64,000 nucleotides of DNA. It comes from Fistulifera solaris (lineage: Eukaryota; Bacillariophyta; Bacillariophyceae; Naviculales; Stauroneidaceae). Below the pieces are notes generated by a model. It worked only from the letters and a program-made list of their open reading frames with translations. It did not search any database and was not told the origin of the DNA. A program made the position numbers and the translations under genes. Location of the stretch: contig AP026131.1 of assembly GCA_030295235.1 (NCBI GenBank), forward strand, positions 868,001-932,000, given 5' to 3'. This document shows positions 51,360 through 63,322 of the stretch, piece after piece; the first letter of the stretch is position 1, and every line of letters begins with the position of its first letter.

Positions 51360-54047
51360 ATGAGCCGGTTCGTGCGAGGCCTTTTACCTGCTTGGGTGTA
51401 CGTCTGCTGCGGGGCGAAAGCAACGGCGTTGAAATGCAAGGTAGATGCCGATTGCGAGTCAGGAATGGCGCCAGGGTCTATCTGCCGAAATGACGGCACA
51501 TGCAGCAATCCGTTTGAGAGCGGCTGTCTGTATCATAAACTTCCAACTTGGAAGAAGAAACGAGTGTGCAATTCCGAAGACCCTCCGGATGCTGTTGAGC
51601 AAGGAATCTGTCGAAAGTCTGATTTTGATTACATGGAGCTTCGAATATTTTCCGAAAATTGGGAGTCTGTTTTCTTTGAAGCCTGGATATTGCAAGTCAT
51701 TCTTAGCGAGATGTTAGACGTTCCGAGCACCATCGAAACGGGTAGTTACGAAGCTCGATTGAACTTGTATCATCCCGATAGCCCTTTCGAATACGGACCC
51801 AGTAATAATTTCGAGGTTCTCAAAAACGGAAATATTCTTGGTGATTGTCGGAAGGCTCGCAAAGGCCCCAAAGATTATCAGCCTTGTGCTCATTTCATTC
51901 CGGAAGTGTGGGATATAAGTTCATTTACCTACATGGAAGATCAGGTTGAAAGCCAGGCAGAACCGCTTCTTAGTATGGGCATTCTAGGTCAAGAAGGATG
52001 GTTCGTTACAAAATTTAGTGTGGAAGCTGATCCATCCCTCGGTACTTATCTAGGATTGATGGGACAGAACGAAAAACTCGCTGAAATGTTCTTGAGACCA
52101 ACGACATGGAAAGACTATTGCGAGAAAGTTTCTTCAAATGGTTGCTCGATTCCCGATGGAACAGCGCAACGAGCGCCGATAACGGACGAGGAAGAAGATA
52201 GAATGTTCGTCGAAGGCTTGTACACTGGCTACTTTCGCAAGACCGAGGAAAACGATTGCACCATACCAGATAAGAATTGCACAGGGCACATTGCCGACTA
52301 TCCATGCTCTTGGTCGTCTTTCATGGAATCCCAAGCGTATCATTTCAACATTCCTGTGAGTAGCAGCGGAAATCAAATGGGATCGAGAGGCTACAGCCAC
52401 AGTCAGTTAAAGAAATTTGGCGTGCTGCAAACGCAACCCGGTCGAATTGCATGGCTTATTGGTGGTATCCTGAAGCCCTGTACCACGAATTTAGTGGAAC
52501 TGACGCCGAGTTTTTCAAGATAACGCTACCTCCTGCGACTCGAGAGTGCTATCGTGCAAAACAACGGCTTGAATTTATGTGTACGGCAACGAGGGAGGAA
52601 AGGTTGGGGACTCCCGAATCTGCTTGCGATAATCAGCCCGACTTGATCGACAAGGCAATAGCCAGGTCCTTACATGATCTTACATACAAGAACAGCTTTG
52701 GCCAAAATGTGGCATCTACAAGTCCTGGGTATGAAGTATTGAAGTTGTTTACAATTGACAACTTCCATTTGTCCGACATATACAATTATTGGGAGGAAAA
52801 GCCCAGTCCCCGGGAGGCAATTTGCCAGTGGGTTGTCGACAATATGGAGTATGTGGAACGATTCATTCCTCCCTCTTATCCCAGAGCGACTCAAGCGATG
52901 AATGAGAAAAACAATCCTCTTCTTTACGCAAGCATCGGTGCCGGGTCACTGGCTACTACTCTTGTGGCTTTGACAGCTACTGTCATATGGCGTAAACGAC
53001 ACCAGCGAGCGGTAGTAGTCGCTCAAGTTGAATTCTTGATGTTGGTTTTGTCGGGCGCTGGAATTCTTGCCGTTGGGTCGATCTTAGCTGGAGCAATGCC
53101 AAGTAACAGAAGCTGTGTGGCTGCTTGGTGGTTGATATTGTTCGGTTACACGTTAGAGCTGATTCCGTTGATCGTTAAAATGACCGCTATTCATCGCGTA
53201 GTATCGGCCGCTAAACGCTTACGTCGGATTGTGTTGAAGCGAAGCTCGCTGCTGGGGGCGGTTGGTGCTGTATGTTTTATGGTTGTTCTTTATCTTGCAG
53301 TTTGGACCATAGTAGACCCGCCTCGTCGAACAGAAGAGCTTTTTCTTATCGGAGAGTCGGAACTCTCAGGGATTTGTGATTGTCGAAACTAGCTACTATT
53401 GCAGTTCGAGAAATATGGCATGGCCGTACATTGCGACGGGATGGATCGTGATGCTTTTGGTGTGGGCATCACTCATTGCATTTCAAGCGAGGAAGGTGGA
53501 TAAGGATTTCAATGAGTCCCGGACATTGGCATTTATGATTTATTCTCATTTCGTTTTCATCACGCTCGTCGTCGTGACGTATGGTCTATCGGGCGAAGTA
53601 AATGAGACGACACTACGACGAATGAGAAGTCTGATTCTAAGCGTTGATACAATGTCTGCTCTATGTATCTACTTCTTGCCCATTCTGACCGACGATGGAA
53701 CCTCCTCAAGACTCGGCAGAGAGATTTCTGGGTTACACCAGGAAACCAATGGGCGGGCTAATGCTTTTGAGAGAATAAGGGGCGCTCTTGCGTCGGGGCT
53801 TTCATTAATATCAGCAGTTGAAGAGGTTGATGCAAATGACACTGCGGAGAGTGAACGTGCGGAGGACAAGCAACAGGGACCACCGCAGCCGTTTGAACGA
53901 ATAAGAGGCACTCTTGCCTCCGGACTTTCATTAATATCGACAGTCGAAGAGGTTGATAGAAGTGAAGCGTTAGAAAGTGAAGAAGTAAAGAAGCAAGAAA
54001 GGGGCCCAACTGACTCGCTAGCCTGCGAACAAGCTGCCGAACGATAG
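51360..54047 (+). CDS. Class C (GABA-B-like) GPCR with OpuAC-type ligand-binding ectodomain, two frame breaks
   Basis: Start ATG 51360 with a signal peptide (FVRGLLPAWVYVCCGAKATA). A Cys-rich module (CKVDADCESG...CRNDGTCSN) precedes a glycine-betaine-binding-like (OpuAC) domain (GWFVTKFSVEADPSLGTYLGL, MFLRPTTWKDYC, HIADYPCSW, AYWWYPEALYHEF, GTDAEFF). Seven membrane segments follow, with the class C signature WASLIAFQARKVDKDFNESRTLAF. The cytosolic tail carries a ~40-residue duplication: FERIRGALASGLSLISAVEEVD and FERIRGTLASGLSLISTVEEVD. It is probably a surface sensor for small solutes signalling through G proteins. Frame breaks: C3 at 52437-52439 and G3 at 53369-53371. Confidence 0.87.
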
Positions 54048-55141
54048 ACCAAGGGCAGACACATGATCAATGACATCGTTTTTCTCGGAGTTGTCTTTGG
54101 TAAGCCGCAAGTTGGCAATGTAGCCATTATGATTTATATTTGCAATGTTCATATGTATAGCTAGTCGGGGTGTTAGCATGACGCGCCGAACTCTTGCAAT
54201 GCATTCCTTAATTCTCTCTCCGCCGTTATCATCGCGACTTTTCACCACGATTACGCTTCTGTCGAGAATGAATCCTGACGTCCTGGCGATGAGTAATTAC
54301 AACCTAGGGTTCACTCACTCTGTTTGACTGTATTTTTCCCATGGGGAACGAGACCCCCGCTTCCGCTTGCGGGAAGGGCGTGAAAGAAGAAAAAAGCTCA
54401 CCGCAGGCGGCTAGTCGTATGACCGGCAATGTCTGCGAGACCTGACCTTCATGTTTTTACTATCATCGAAACAGTTGGTTCTCCCAATCCACGACTGGAT
54501 TTCAGTCATGAGACTGCATCGATCCTTTTGTACATGCAGCCTGCAGCGCGATTTTTTTTTTGTCTCTTTTCATGTTTGATTATATATAGTGTCATTACAA
54601 TAATAGATCCAAAGCGAATTATGCTCTCACCTTGGAATTTCGCAACTGCTATTTCAGCCGGCAATGTCTGCGAGTCCTGACCTTCATGTTTTTATATCAT
54701 CCAAACAGTTGGTTCTCCCAATCCACGACTGGATTTCAGTCATTTTACTGAATCAAAGGCTCGTTCCACAGTTCCACATCATCCACATTATCTCTCACTA
54801 TTAGATCGGTATTTGACTCTCACTTTTCCGCCGTCACATAGGCGGCAGCAACAGTATTTACAAGTACTATCCATTCAAATAATGTAATCGACTTTTTTCC
54901 ACGACTGCACACTCAGTCATGAGTCATAATGCCTCTTGGATTGGATCTTGTGAAAGTGTGCCGCAAACAGTGGAAGGGTCACAATGTCATACGGAAAAGT
55001 CTCTTTTGAAAATCTTCAAGTTCCATGACGCTCGTCATGGCAACGTTTTGCATCGCATTCCAGATCTTCTCAGAAGCTAACCAACTATAAACTGCCGGAG
55101 AAGCTCATTAGCCAAAGTGTCTATCAATCTGTTTTACACCC
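54048..55141. repeat. Long intergenic region with a ~90-bp direct repeat and hairpins
   Basis: Copies at about 54421-54514 and 54658-54750 share CCGGCAATGTCTGCGAG, CCTGACCTTCATGTTTTTA and CAGTTGGTTCTCCCAATCC. Both end in the CCACGACTGGATTTCAGTCAT hairpin. A related hairpin stands at 54899. A GC-rich hairpin block near 54350-54415 shares CCGCAGGCGGCTAGT with 21434. No gene. Confidence 0.6.
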
Positions 55142-56103
55142 ATGCCGGAAAAGCCTCAAATCCGATTGACCGTTGCGGCGCAATGGGACGACGGTGTCGT
55201 GCACTCCAGTGATTACGCCCATCTTCCCCCAGAATGTGGCACCCATGCCCCGCTGCTCATTGCGGCGGCATCATTCTGTCAACTCTACGTCGAGAATGCG
55301 CTGGAAATGGGCACAACAATCCAGCGGATGCAAGTGACTGCCCAATCCAAGTGCAATATGACGCGCTTTTTTCGAAAAGCATACGATCGCGATTCGTCCG
55401 ATCCGTGGAAAGACATTGATCTGACGGCTCAAGTGGAAGCCGACCTGCCCGAGGACGATTTGCAATGGCACAAGGATGCCATAGTGAAGAAGTACGCGGC
55501 ACGAGAAGTGAATGATGAGCATTTCACCATCGAAGTCGGCATTCAGGTCGATGATATTACGGATACTGGAGCCGTCGTTCCCAAAATCAAGCCACAAGTG
55601 GATTACAACTATTACGAAGCGATAGCGAATGGCACCGATCCGGTGGAAAAAGAACAAAAGTAGTCTGTTTGTGGGAAGCCACCAAACCAGATGTCATTAC
55701 GACGACGTTCGATGGGGACGTCACGATCGAGCTGAGCAGCCAAGAGAATGTGAACATAGGTGAAACACCGGGTAATCATCCCACACCCATTTACGCCTAC
55801 CTGTACGGCGTCCTGTCGCAATTCATGACTTCCATGGCCATGCGGATGGCGTCTCGCGATATGGGTGTCGAGAAATTCACCGGAACTCTTTACACCATCC
55901 TCATGAATGGAAATAAGAACTATGATGACGGCCTCGATCCGTTGGTGTTCGATATCAACGGAGGCAAAATCAATTTAGATATTGTGGGCGATGCCTCTGC
56001 GGACAAGGTTCGATTCGCGTTCGAGGAAACACAGTCGATGACGCCGACGTACTTAGCGGCGAGCGGATGTATCGACACCAATCTCGAATTAACAAAATTG
56101 TGA
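55142..56103 (+). CDS. Tandem OsmC/Ohr-like two-domain protein, one frame break
   Basis: Start ATG 55142 (MPEKPQIRLTV). Both halves share a strand-rich start and a central helix of OsmC type: ECGTHAPLLIAAASFCQLYVENALEMGTTI, and GNHPTPIYAYLYGVLSQFMTSMAMRMASRDMGV. OsmC/Ohr proteins are thiol peroxidases using two Cys and form intertwined dimers; here two units lie in one chain. The catalytic Cys pattern is only partly kept (Cys in ASFCQLY, none at the equivalent place of half two), so peroxidase activity is doubtful. The frame breaks at A5 (55647-55651); six A join PVEK to RTKVVCLWEATKPDV. Confidence 0.65.
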
Positions 56104-56568
56104 GACGATTCTTTGTGAAGTTCATGAATGTATTGTGCGCTTTTACAGTAAACAACAGTCCACGTTATCGTTATTACAATGCGTTGAGTGCCGAGCGAGG
56201 GTCAAATCGTAAGCTGGATATTGCTCGCGGCTCGCAACTGGTCAAAAGGCGCTAGAAATACAATGAAAGAATTACTAAACTGTATTTGGAAGTGATTTAG
56301 CTGCTGTTTAAAAAAAAATAGGCGGTTTTTATAAAAAGTAAAACTAATGATGTTTATAGGTTTGAAGCGCTGTTCGTATAGCGCTGTGAGTTCTACACTG
56401 CGACATGATCTGGGAATGAATTTCAGTTTCAAAGACATTATTTCAATTTTTTGAGATAAAGAATGACCCCTGCACTAAAAAGGTAACACCAGGAGGCAAC
56501 AAAAAGAGTCCGATTTAAGCAATATCATTTATTGAGCTTGTTTACAGCTTCGGCTAAACATTGGCACA
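56104..56568. other. Intergenic, no recognised content
   Basis: About 465 AT-rich bases between two plus-strand genes, with an A-run at 56312-56319. No repeat or RNA gene seen. Confidence 0.3.
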
Positions 56569-58050
56569 ATGGCAGTTCCAAGCTCGGGCTCAATGCATCG
56601 GCAATCGGCACGTAGAAGGACATTGAATCGATGTTTGTGTCACATGGGACTATGGTTGATCTTGATTCTTGCCGTCTATCAAGTACTATGGAGTCATTAT
56701 CTTGCTGGAATAAACGTCCCTGATATTGAGTATGACAAGATGACCGGGGAGAAGCGGATAAGGCGAAGGCCTCATAAACTGTTTAAGCGAGATCATGAAA
56801 AGCAGATTGATGTGCCGACGTAAGTCATATTTCAGATATCGGCATGAATACGATTTTGTTCGAGCCCTTCTAATAAACTCACTTCATTCGTTGTGTTCCT
56901 CTCTAGATCACCATTCGATGGCATTATGGAGAGTCACCTGAGTCTAATTAACATCAAAACGCCCACCAACGGCTTGAAAACCCAAGGCAACCAGAAATAT
57001 AGTGGGGTCAAGGCGACATTCTGTCATCTTTCATGGCAACTCCAAGACAAAAACCCAACAAACGTTCCTACCTTTCAGCACATACGCGATCTCAGCCCTC
57101 TTTGCTTAGGGACTCGATTTACTGTAGATTTATGGGAAATTACACGCCAGGCGGAGCAGTACGACTTGAGAAATCATACCTTTGTCGCTACTACGCCTCG
57201 GGAGGGCAGGGTCCACATCCACCCACTGCAGTTATCTTTCATCAAAGTCGTTGTGGTTCGACGCTTGTATCCAATATCTTGGCGGCATTTCGTCCCCAAC
57301 ATAGCCGTGTTTACGCAGAAGCTCCGGCTCCTATCACGGCGTTACTGGCTTGTGATGATGTAGAATGTGATGAGGAAGCACAGAATGCTTTGATACAAGA
57401 TGTCTTTTATCTGATGGGGCGATCTCCTGGACCGACGTTACCGCAATACGTCTTTTACAAGTTTCAGGCGATTGGTGCGCAACACATTGCTTTGTTCGAA
57501 CGAGCCATGCCGAATACACCATGGATGTTCCTTTACCGCGATCCGACGGAGGTAATGGTTTCGCTTTTAAAGAATGCGTTGAAAGGCGGAAATCCACTTG
57601 GTCGAAACTATTTACCACACTGTCTTCGTAATTATGGAACCGCCCAACACCCGGAAGCTTTGACGAGTCTGGTAGAAACCAAGGGGAAACGCGTGGAAGA
57701 TTTGACGAAAGAGGAGTATTGTGCGGCGCATTTGGCTACGTTGGGGGATACAGCGTTGCATCAGTATCAACAGAAAAAAAGCAAGCAAGCGGTGGCTGAT
57801 CAATTACAGCGACTTGCCTCACGCAATATGGGAGACTGTTTTGCCCAGTATTGTCGGTCCTTTGTCGTCTGAACAGCTCGAGGCTATGAGAAATGTCGCG
57901 AAGCTTGAGTCTAGAAATGGTAAAGTATTTCACGAAGATTCCCAAATGAAACAGGGTACTGCGACAGAAGAAATGAAACAGGCCACAAAGTTGTTTATGC
58001 AGCCGATATACGACAGCTTAGAAGCGGTACGCAAGGGAATACAGTTTTGA
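56569..58050 (+). CDS. Golgi-type sulfotransferase, two exons, two frame breaks
   Basis: Exon 1 is 56569-56819; the intron 56820-56906 is GT-AG; exon 2 runs to the stop at 58050. The basic N-terminus and one anchor (CHMGLWLILILAVYQVLW, ~residues 24-42) make a type II membrane protein. The PAPS-binding loop is VIFHQSRCGSTLVSNILAAF; the 3'-phosphate site is WMFLYRDPTEVMVSLLKN. It would transfer sulfate to a lumenal glycan or other acceptor. Frame breaks: near G3 57109-57111, and A7 at 57774-57780. The last is decisive: the duplicated copy has A6 and stays in frame (KKASKRWLINYSD...). Confidence 0.83.
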
Positions 58051-58674
58051 ATATGAAGGAAAATTATTTATGAATTATAGAAACCTTCTCTGTCCGAGTC
58101 AGATGTCTACATTGCGACGAGTAAGCTCAATAGTAGTGGTTTGCCGAGAAAACCGTATTCTGATCGCTCACCGACATGCTCTCGTTCCGCTTAGAGGAGT
58201 ATTGTGCGGCGCATTTGGCTACGTTGGGGGATACAGCGTTGCATCAGTATCAACAGAAAAAAGCAAGCAAGCGGTGGCTGATCAATTACAGCGACTTGCC
58301 TCACGCAATATGGGAGACTGTTTTGCCCAGTATTGTCGGTCCTTTGTCGTCTGAACAGCTCGAGGCTATGAGAAATGTCGCGAAGCTTGAGTCTAGAAAT
58401 GGTAAAGTATTTCACGAAGATTCCCAAATGAAACAGGGTACTGCGACAGAAGAAATGAAACAGGCCACAAAGTTGTTTATGCAGCCGATATACGACAGCT
58501 TAGAAGCGGTACGCAAGGGAATACAGTTTTGAATATGAAGGAAAATTATTTATGAATTATAGAAACCTTCTCTGTCCGAGTCAGATGTCTACATTGCGAC
58601 GAGTAAGCTCAATAGTAGTGGTTTGGCGAGAAAACCGTATTCTGATCGCTCACCGACATGCTCTCGTTCCGCTT
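57710..58674. repeat. 483-bp perfect-order tandem duplication across two convergent gene ends
   Basis: 57710-58192 is followed directly by a second copy, 58193-58674. I find two differences: A7 (57774) against A6 (58257), and one C/G change (58144 against 58625). Each copy contains the sulfotransferase C-terminus and the end of the convergent ARM gene. Either a very recent duplication or an assembly overlap. Confidence 0.92.
58193..58532 (+). pseudogene. Duplicated 3' fragment of the sulfotransferase gene
   Basis: Second copy of the last ~113 codons, lacking the 5' part and the PAPS loop. Its A6 run keeps the frame (QQKKASKRWLINYSDLPHAI... to KGIQF). No promoter or start of its own is likely. 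If the duplication is an assembly artefact, this is the true gene end. Confidence 0.8.
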
Positions 58675-60575
58675 CACGTTCAACGGCGCTGGCAACGATA
58701 GTCAATAATCCAGGATGGCGAGCCATGAAAGGTCTATTGGCGGGTTCAGTAGCCAATCTTTCCATTGCTCTAATTGCAGTGTCACGTGCACCGACGAGAT
58801 CCTTCTCTTGGAAACTCGCACACGTAGTGAGAGCATCGAGAATAGCTCTCGTGCACATTGGCCGGCGACTATTGTCTTCGTTCACGAGATGCATGATTGC
58901 GCGGACGGCATTCTCTCGATCACTCTTGGCCACGGCATCCGACACACACATATCACATAAAGTATCCAGAACACCAGGATGATTCATCAACACCTCTCGA
59001 TTTTCGGGCTCCCTGGCCTTGACTCGTAAGACGGCCGCCACATTATTTTGAGTTTTACTCAATGATGCCACAACAAGCGCGTTGAGCAACGCTTCGCGAC
59101 ATTCCATATGAAAAAGAATACCATTCGCAATTTTGGTGAGCGCTAGTGCAGCTCTTGATTGTACTTCTGAATTGAAATCTTTGTAGGAGACAATCGCCAA
59201 TGTGTTTAGAAGCCCTTTATGATTTCCGATGATCTCACAAGTTTCTTCGCTGGCAAGGTTTGTCAAGGCACCTGCCGCCCGACGCATTGTTTTTGAATCA
59301 CTACTGCTGGAAAGAAGTGTTTGTTTCAATGCTTCAAGAACAATACTTTCTCTGAAAGATACAATGCGAAGACGATTTTCCTTCGCATAGGACAAGTTCT
59401 GAATGGCAGTTATAGCAGACTCTCGAGTTGAAATTACTTCTTCAACAAAAATCGTTTTCACGAGCGTAGCTAGCAAAGCATCGTCTTCCACCATACGTTT
59501 CTGATTTTCTGCAGAGCTTGCAAGCTCAGCCAACGTAACGGCTGCGTAGTGCCGGACTTGATCCGAACTATCGTAATTGAGAGCGCGAAGTGTGGACCCA
59601 ACTATTTCTTTGCTATCGAACACAATTTCCTTGTTATCATCGCAATTCGCGATATTCGCTATGAATCGCATTCGAAGTACCCGACATTCGGGCTGGGACA
59701 AAGTTGATTCGGAGGCTAGTGCAGCGCCGATCCCTTTCAGTCGACACAAGGTAGCTCGTAACTGGCTGCAGCGACCGAGATATGTCAAGATGCGCCAAAT
59801 GTTCAATATGCTAACAGCAGCATTCGCCATGCTCCCTGTCTCGCATCGACTAAGCAATCGAAGCAACAGCACAAGAAGATTGGCAGGTAGCCTTTCGTAA
59901 GCAGCATGTACGCACTTCGAAGATCCACGAAATACCATTTCAAGGGCTGAACAAATCATACGAATTTCGTCGTCACTCGCAGCCATGGCTAGCAGCTTGG
60001 AAAGAGCGTGCGCGGCCCCTTGCTCTAGTTCTAAATTGTGAATGCCTTCATCATTGTGATCAAACATTTCACATGCCGTCGATATCGCAGCTATGCGTCG
60101 ATCATAACCCTGACTGCGTACCAAATCTATGCGGACAGTTTGAGACTAGAGTTTTGTGTAACGAAACAGTAGAATGGTCCTTACCTTCGACTACCTTTCG
60201 CAATTTCCGTGAGTGATCTTTAGATTTTGGTCCCATAGACGCGTTGGCAACAATTGGTACTTTCAGCTCTTCGAAGAATTCATCAGAATAATTATATTTG
60301 CTGTTTGTGCGGTTTCCAGTTGTCTTAGGAAATTGTTTGACCGTTTCCGATCCTCTGGGTGTTATCGGATAATAGGAATCGCGCTCTTCGCGTGCTTTAG
60401 TCCTTAATGAAGCAGACCTCGGCACGCCTCCTCTTTGCTGCGTCGTTTCCGAAGAATTCGGAGTGTGATCGGTGACAATTCTTCGAACGGCACTATCGTA
60501 CGAATGCGAGGAAACCAGAGAACGATGCCGGCTCGAAGGTGAGTGGAGACGCTTATTTGGCGCCATGGATGCCAT
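58589..60575 (-). CDS. Armadillo-repeat protein, two exons
   Basis: Exons 60575-60185 and 60126-58589, with a 58-nt GT-AG intron, giving 642 residues. The first ~130 residues are Ser/Arg-rich and disordered (MASMAPNKRLHSPSSRHRS). The rest is helical with about ten ARM-type repeats of ~42 residues (VRHYAAVTLAELASSAENQKRMV, RESAITAIQNLSYAKENRLRIV, MRRAAGALTNLASEETCEII, VQSRAALALTKIANG, RDTAIRAMERLATEPANRPFM). ARM solenoids bind protein partners; no catalytic domain is present. Its last 29 codons lie in the duplicated segment, so its 3' end is present twice. Convergent with the sulfotransferase. Confidence 0.83.
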
Positions 60576-61135
60576 CCGTCCTTGGATTAATTGTTTTTAC
60601 ACAAATGACAGAATCTGTGCTTGTATCCATCAATGGCTCCGAGCTTTCAACACTTTGGCATTAATTATTTGTTGTGTCTCGACGCCTCGGACGGCGATCT
60701 TGCCCGCGCCGACGTCTACTATAAAACAGAGACTAACTCAACGCATGAGTTCCACCCAAAACAACAACGGTCTAATCACGAAAAGAGAAGACACTTAAAC
60801 AATACAGTTACATAGATCCGGTGCTTTTTACTTAGAGAAGTAGATCCTGTGTAAATTTTACTATTCCTTGTTCCTATCTAATAGGTTGTAGCTCAAACCG
60901 TGATCGGGTACCGGATATGAATAGTTGCACTTGCAGGCCGAAGAATAATCAATCGTTCATTTTTTACTTCATCTTTTCAGCAAAAAGTCCGCCTTCGCAT
61001 AAAAATGCAGAAGAAGAGAATACCCATAACAGCTATTACCAAACTTAAGCAATGAATGGAATAAACTCGTACTAGCGTCAACATAACGTTTGTTTAACGA
61101 CCTGACTGGTTGTGCGCTGGCTTACTCTATTCATA
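60576..61135. other. Intergenic, no recognised content
   Basis: About 560 bp between the start of the ARM gene and the stop of the WD40 gene. Short ORFs only. No repeat seen. Confidence 0.3.
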
Positions 61136-62614
61136 TCAGATATTGTCGAGGTAAAAGTCCGCATCGTCGCTTTCCTCCTCTGCATTTCCTCCAAAATCAT
61201 GAACGCAAACGAACTTTTTCATACCGTCGGTTACTAAAAGATCTTCGAGGAGACACAGACTTTTGACTGGGTCATCAAATCCCTCCATGAGAAAGAGCTC
61301 GTTCCCGGACACTGGATTCCACGCTCGAACAGAGCCGTCTACACCACTGGATACAAACTTTGTTGAGTCTATCGCTCTCAAGGAGGAAACAGCTCCGTGA
61401 TGACCCCGAAAAACATGTGATTTCTTGGTAAGACGTTGCGTTGAAAGTTTCGGCCACTGCTCAAGTTTCGGACTACCGTCTACTCTCCTGGGTATTATTT
61501 CCCATTGTTTTATTACTCCATTTTCATCACCAGTGAGTAAAAGATACGTTGGCTGCTCCATTCCACGCCCCAGGGTCCCTGGACCCCCGCATGAGATACT
61601 AGTAAGCGCACCGTTGTCACAAGCAGTCCACTGACCGTGTGGCATCGGGCAGCTATTACCCCTGTAGCAGTCGTTGCCAAAAGATCTTTTACTTGATAGG
61701 CTACAACCGTTCCATCTGAGGTTCCCAAATAAATAGAATGGCCGTCCGAATCCGCGCAATGCACTGTCAATCCTCCTTCCAAGACACAATTGTAATAGAT
61801 ATCGCCCGTTTCAACATTCCAGAAAGAAATGGATCCGTCTCGTGCCGCTGAAAACAATACGTTTGTTTTTGGTAAAACCTTCAAAACAACAATATCTGTG
61901 GAGTGAGCACCCTTAAATGCTTTGTATTTCTCTGGACATCGTTCAGGATCGTCATGAAGCAGCCATTGTTGTATGTCCGAACTATCGTTTATCGTGAAGA
62001 GATAATTGTCTTCGTGCTCCAGGATATGGGTTGCTGGGCCAGTGCCAGTCGAGAATTGATACTGAATCAGAAAGGGTTCTTCATCAGAGGCTGTTGATTG
62101 GCTCATTTCGTCGTCACGAAGCAAGGCAGTAGGAAAATCGCCGTTATGCTCGGAGCGAAAGTACGTCCAATATTCTTTTCCCAGTTGAACTTTTAAAACA
62201 CTCCCATCCGTTCGTCCCACCCAAATACAGCAACTTTCCTGATCGGATGCAGCAGCGATTGTCGAGACAATGGCGTTGTTTTTCTTGGCTGGAAGTGTCG
62301 ACGGTTTCCATTGAGAACCCCCGCACATTCCAATTTCCAGTCTTCCAATTTCGCAGAATTCGCGCATCTTTTTGAATTTGCTCTTGTTGCATCGTTTGCA
62401 CTCGTTGTTGCAGTGAGTCTGATGACTGCACACTCAACACTTCTCCTCCACCTCCTATAATTTGCCCCGCAAAGTCATCGAAGAATAATCGTTCTTCGTC
62501 GTCGTTGCTGTCTTGTGCGAACCTCTGCCAGCTGGAAAACCGTCTTGATGCACGAGATAAGGTCCAACCGTGCGTTCCGTGGACGCAGAGCAATAGAATC
62601 AGGTTTACGTACAT
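61136..62614 (-). CDS. WD40-repeat protein with signal-like leader, two frame breaks
   Basis: Start ATG 62614. The hydrophobic leader MYVNLILLLCVHGTHGW is followed by an Arg/Ser stretch (RASRRFSSWQRFAQ), so secretory or plastid entry is possible. A short helical linker precedes WD-type blades: SCCIWVGRTDGSVLKVQL, VLFSAARDGSISFWNVETG, SIYLGTSDGTVVAYQ, YLLLTGDENGVIKQWEI, KFVSSGVDGSVRAWNPVSG. It forms one beta-propeller, an interaction platform. Frame breaks at plus-strand T5 62369-62373 and C4 61659-61662 separate three overlapping ORFs that make one protein. Confidence 0.8.
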
Positions 62615-62769
62615 TATGATAACAAATAAGGCAGCGAGTAAGGCATATTTTTTTATAATCGTCTCAGTGGAGTGCGGTGTCGTGGCGTATCTTCGTTGTT
62701 TTTCGCTTTCGTCGGTTTTCCAAAAATATCTCGTTCTGGAAGAATACTCCTGACATCGGTGTTCTTCAT
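62615..62769. promoter_or_regulatory. 5' flank of the WD40 gene
   Basis: Short region before the palindrome array. No gene seen. Confidence 0.3.
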
Positions 62770-63000
62770 CAAACTGAAATTCTGTGTACTTTCCATAAAT
62801 TTTGGGTACCAGTGTTTTTGGCCATACCTTGTTTTTTTGTAAAAATTACAGGAATTCTGTTTATGGTTCCAGAAATTCTGGAAACTGTGTGCGTGTTCAC
62901 ACAGAACTTTTGTATACGAGTTCCACAGATTCTGGAAAAGGTGTTCTTGATCATACAGGAATTCTGCGAACGATCCACGAGTTCCGGGATTGCAATTTCA
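62770..63000. repeat. Phased palindrome array with 53-bp period (locus D)
   Basis: Dyads centred near 62854.5, 62875, 62907, 62929, 62961.5 and 62981 are spaced about 20.5, 32, 22, 32.5 and 19.5 bp, so they form three ~53-bp units with alternating dyads (ACAGGAATTCTG, then TTCCAGAAATTCTGGAA). This is the clearest display of the basic unit also found at 7255, 27190 and 46465. Confidence 0.8.
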
Positions 63001-63322
63001 GTTTCGAAAACAAATTGAGAGTAGTCTAGAGGTCTAGCAGGCGATAAATAACATTTCTATCAGCCCTAAGACGACGGCCGAATACAGGATGGTTTCACTA
63101 AAATCTCTCTGTCTAGCTAGAGTGTGATTACTTTTCCATTCCATTTTGTCACAATCTTTTACAGTACAGTAGAAGATATTGAATGAGAGCCGGAAGTGCC
63201 TCTAATCCGTTCATGAGAAGGTGGGTGCACGAGAAACTAGTTTTGGGATATTAGAGCCTCCTAAATATTGCCTAGCGCAATAGCAATACAGTGAAGCTAC
63301 AAGTCGCGTGCCGCGAAGCCGC
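63001..63322. other. Intergenic, 3' flank of the CCDC124 gene
   Basis: About 320 bp. No gene, RNA or repeat recognised. Confidence 0.3.
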
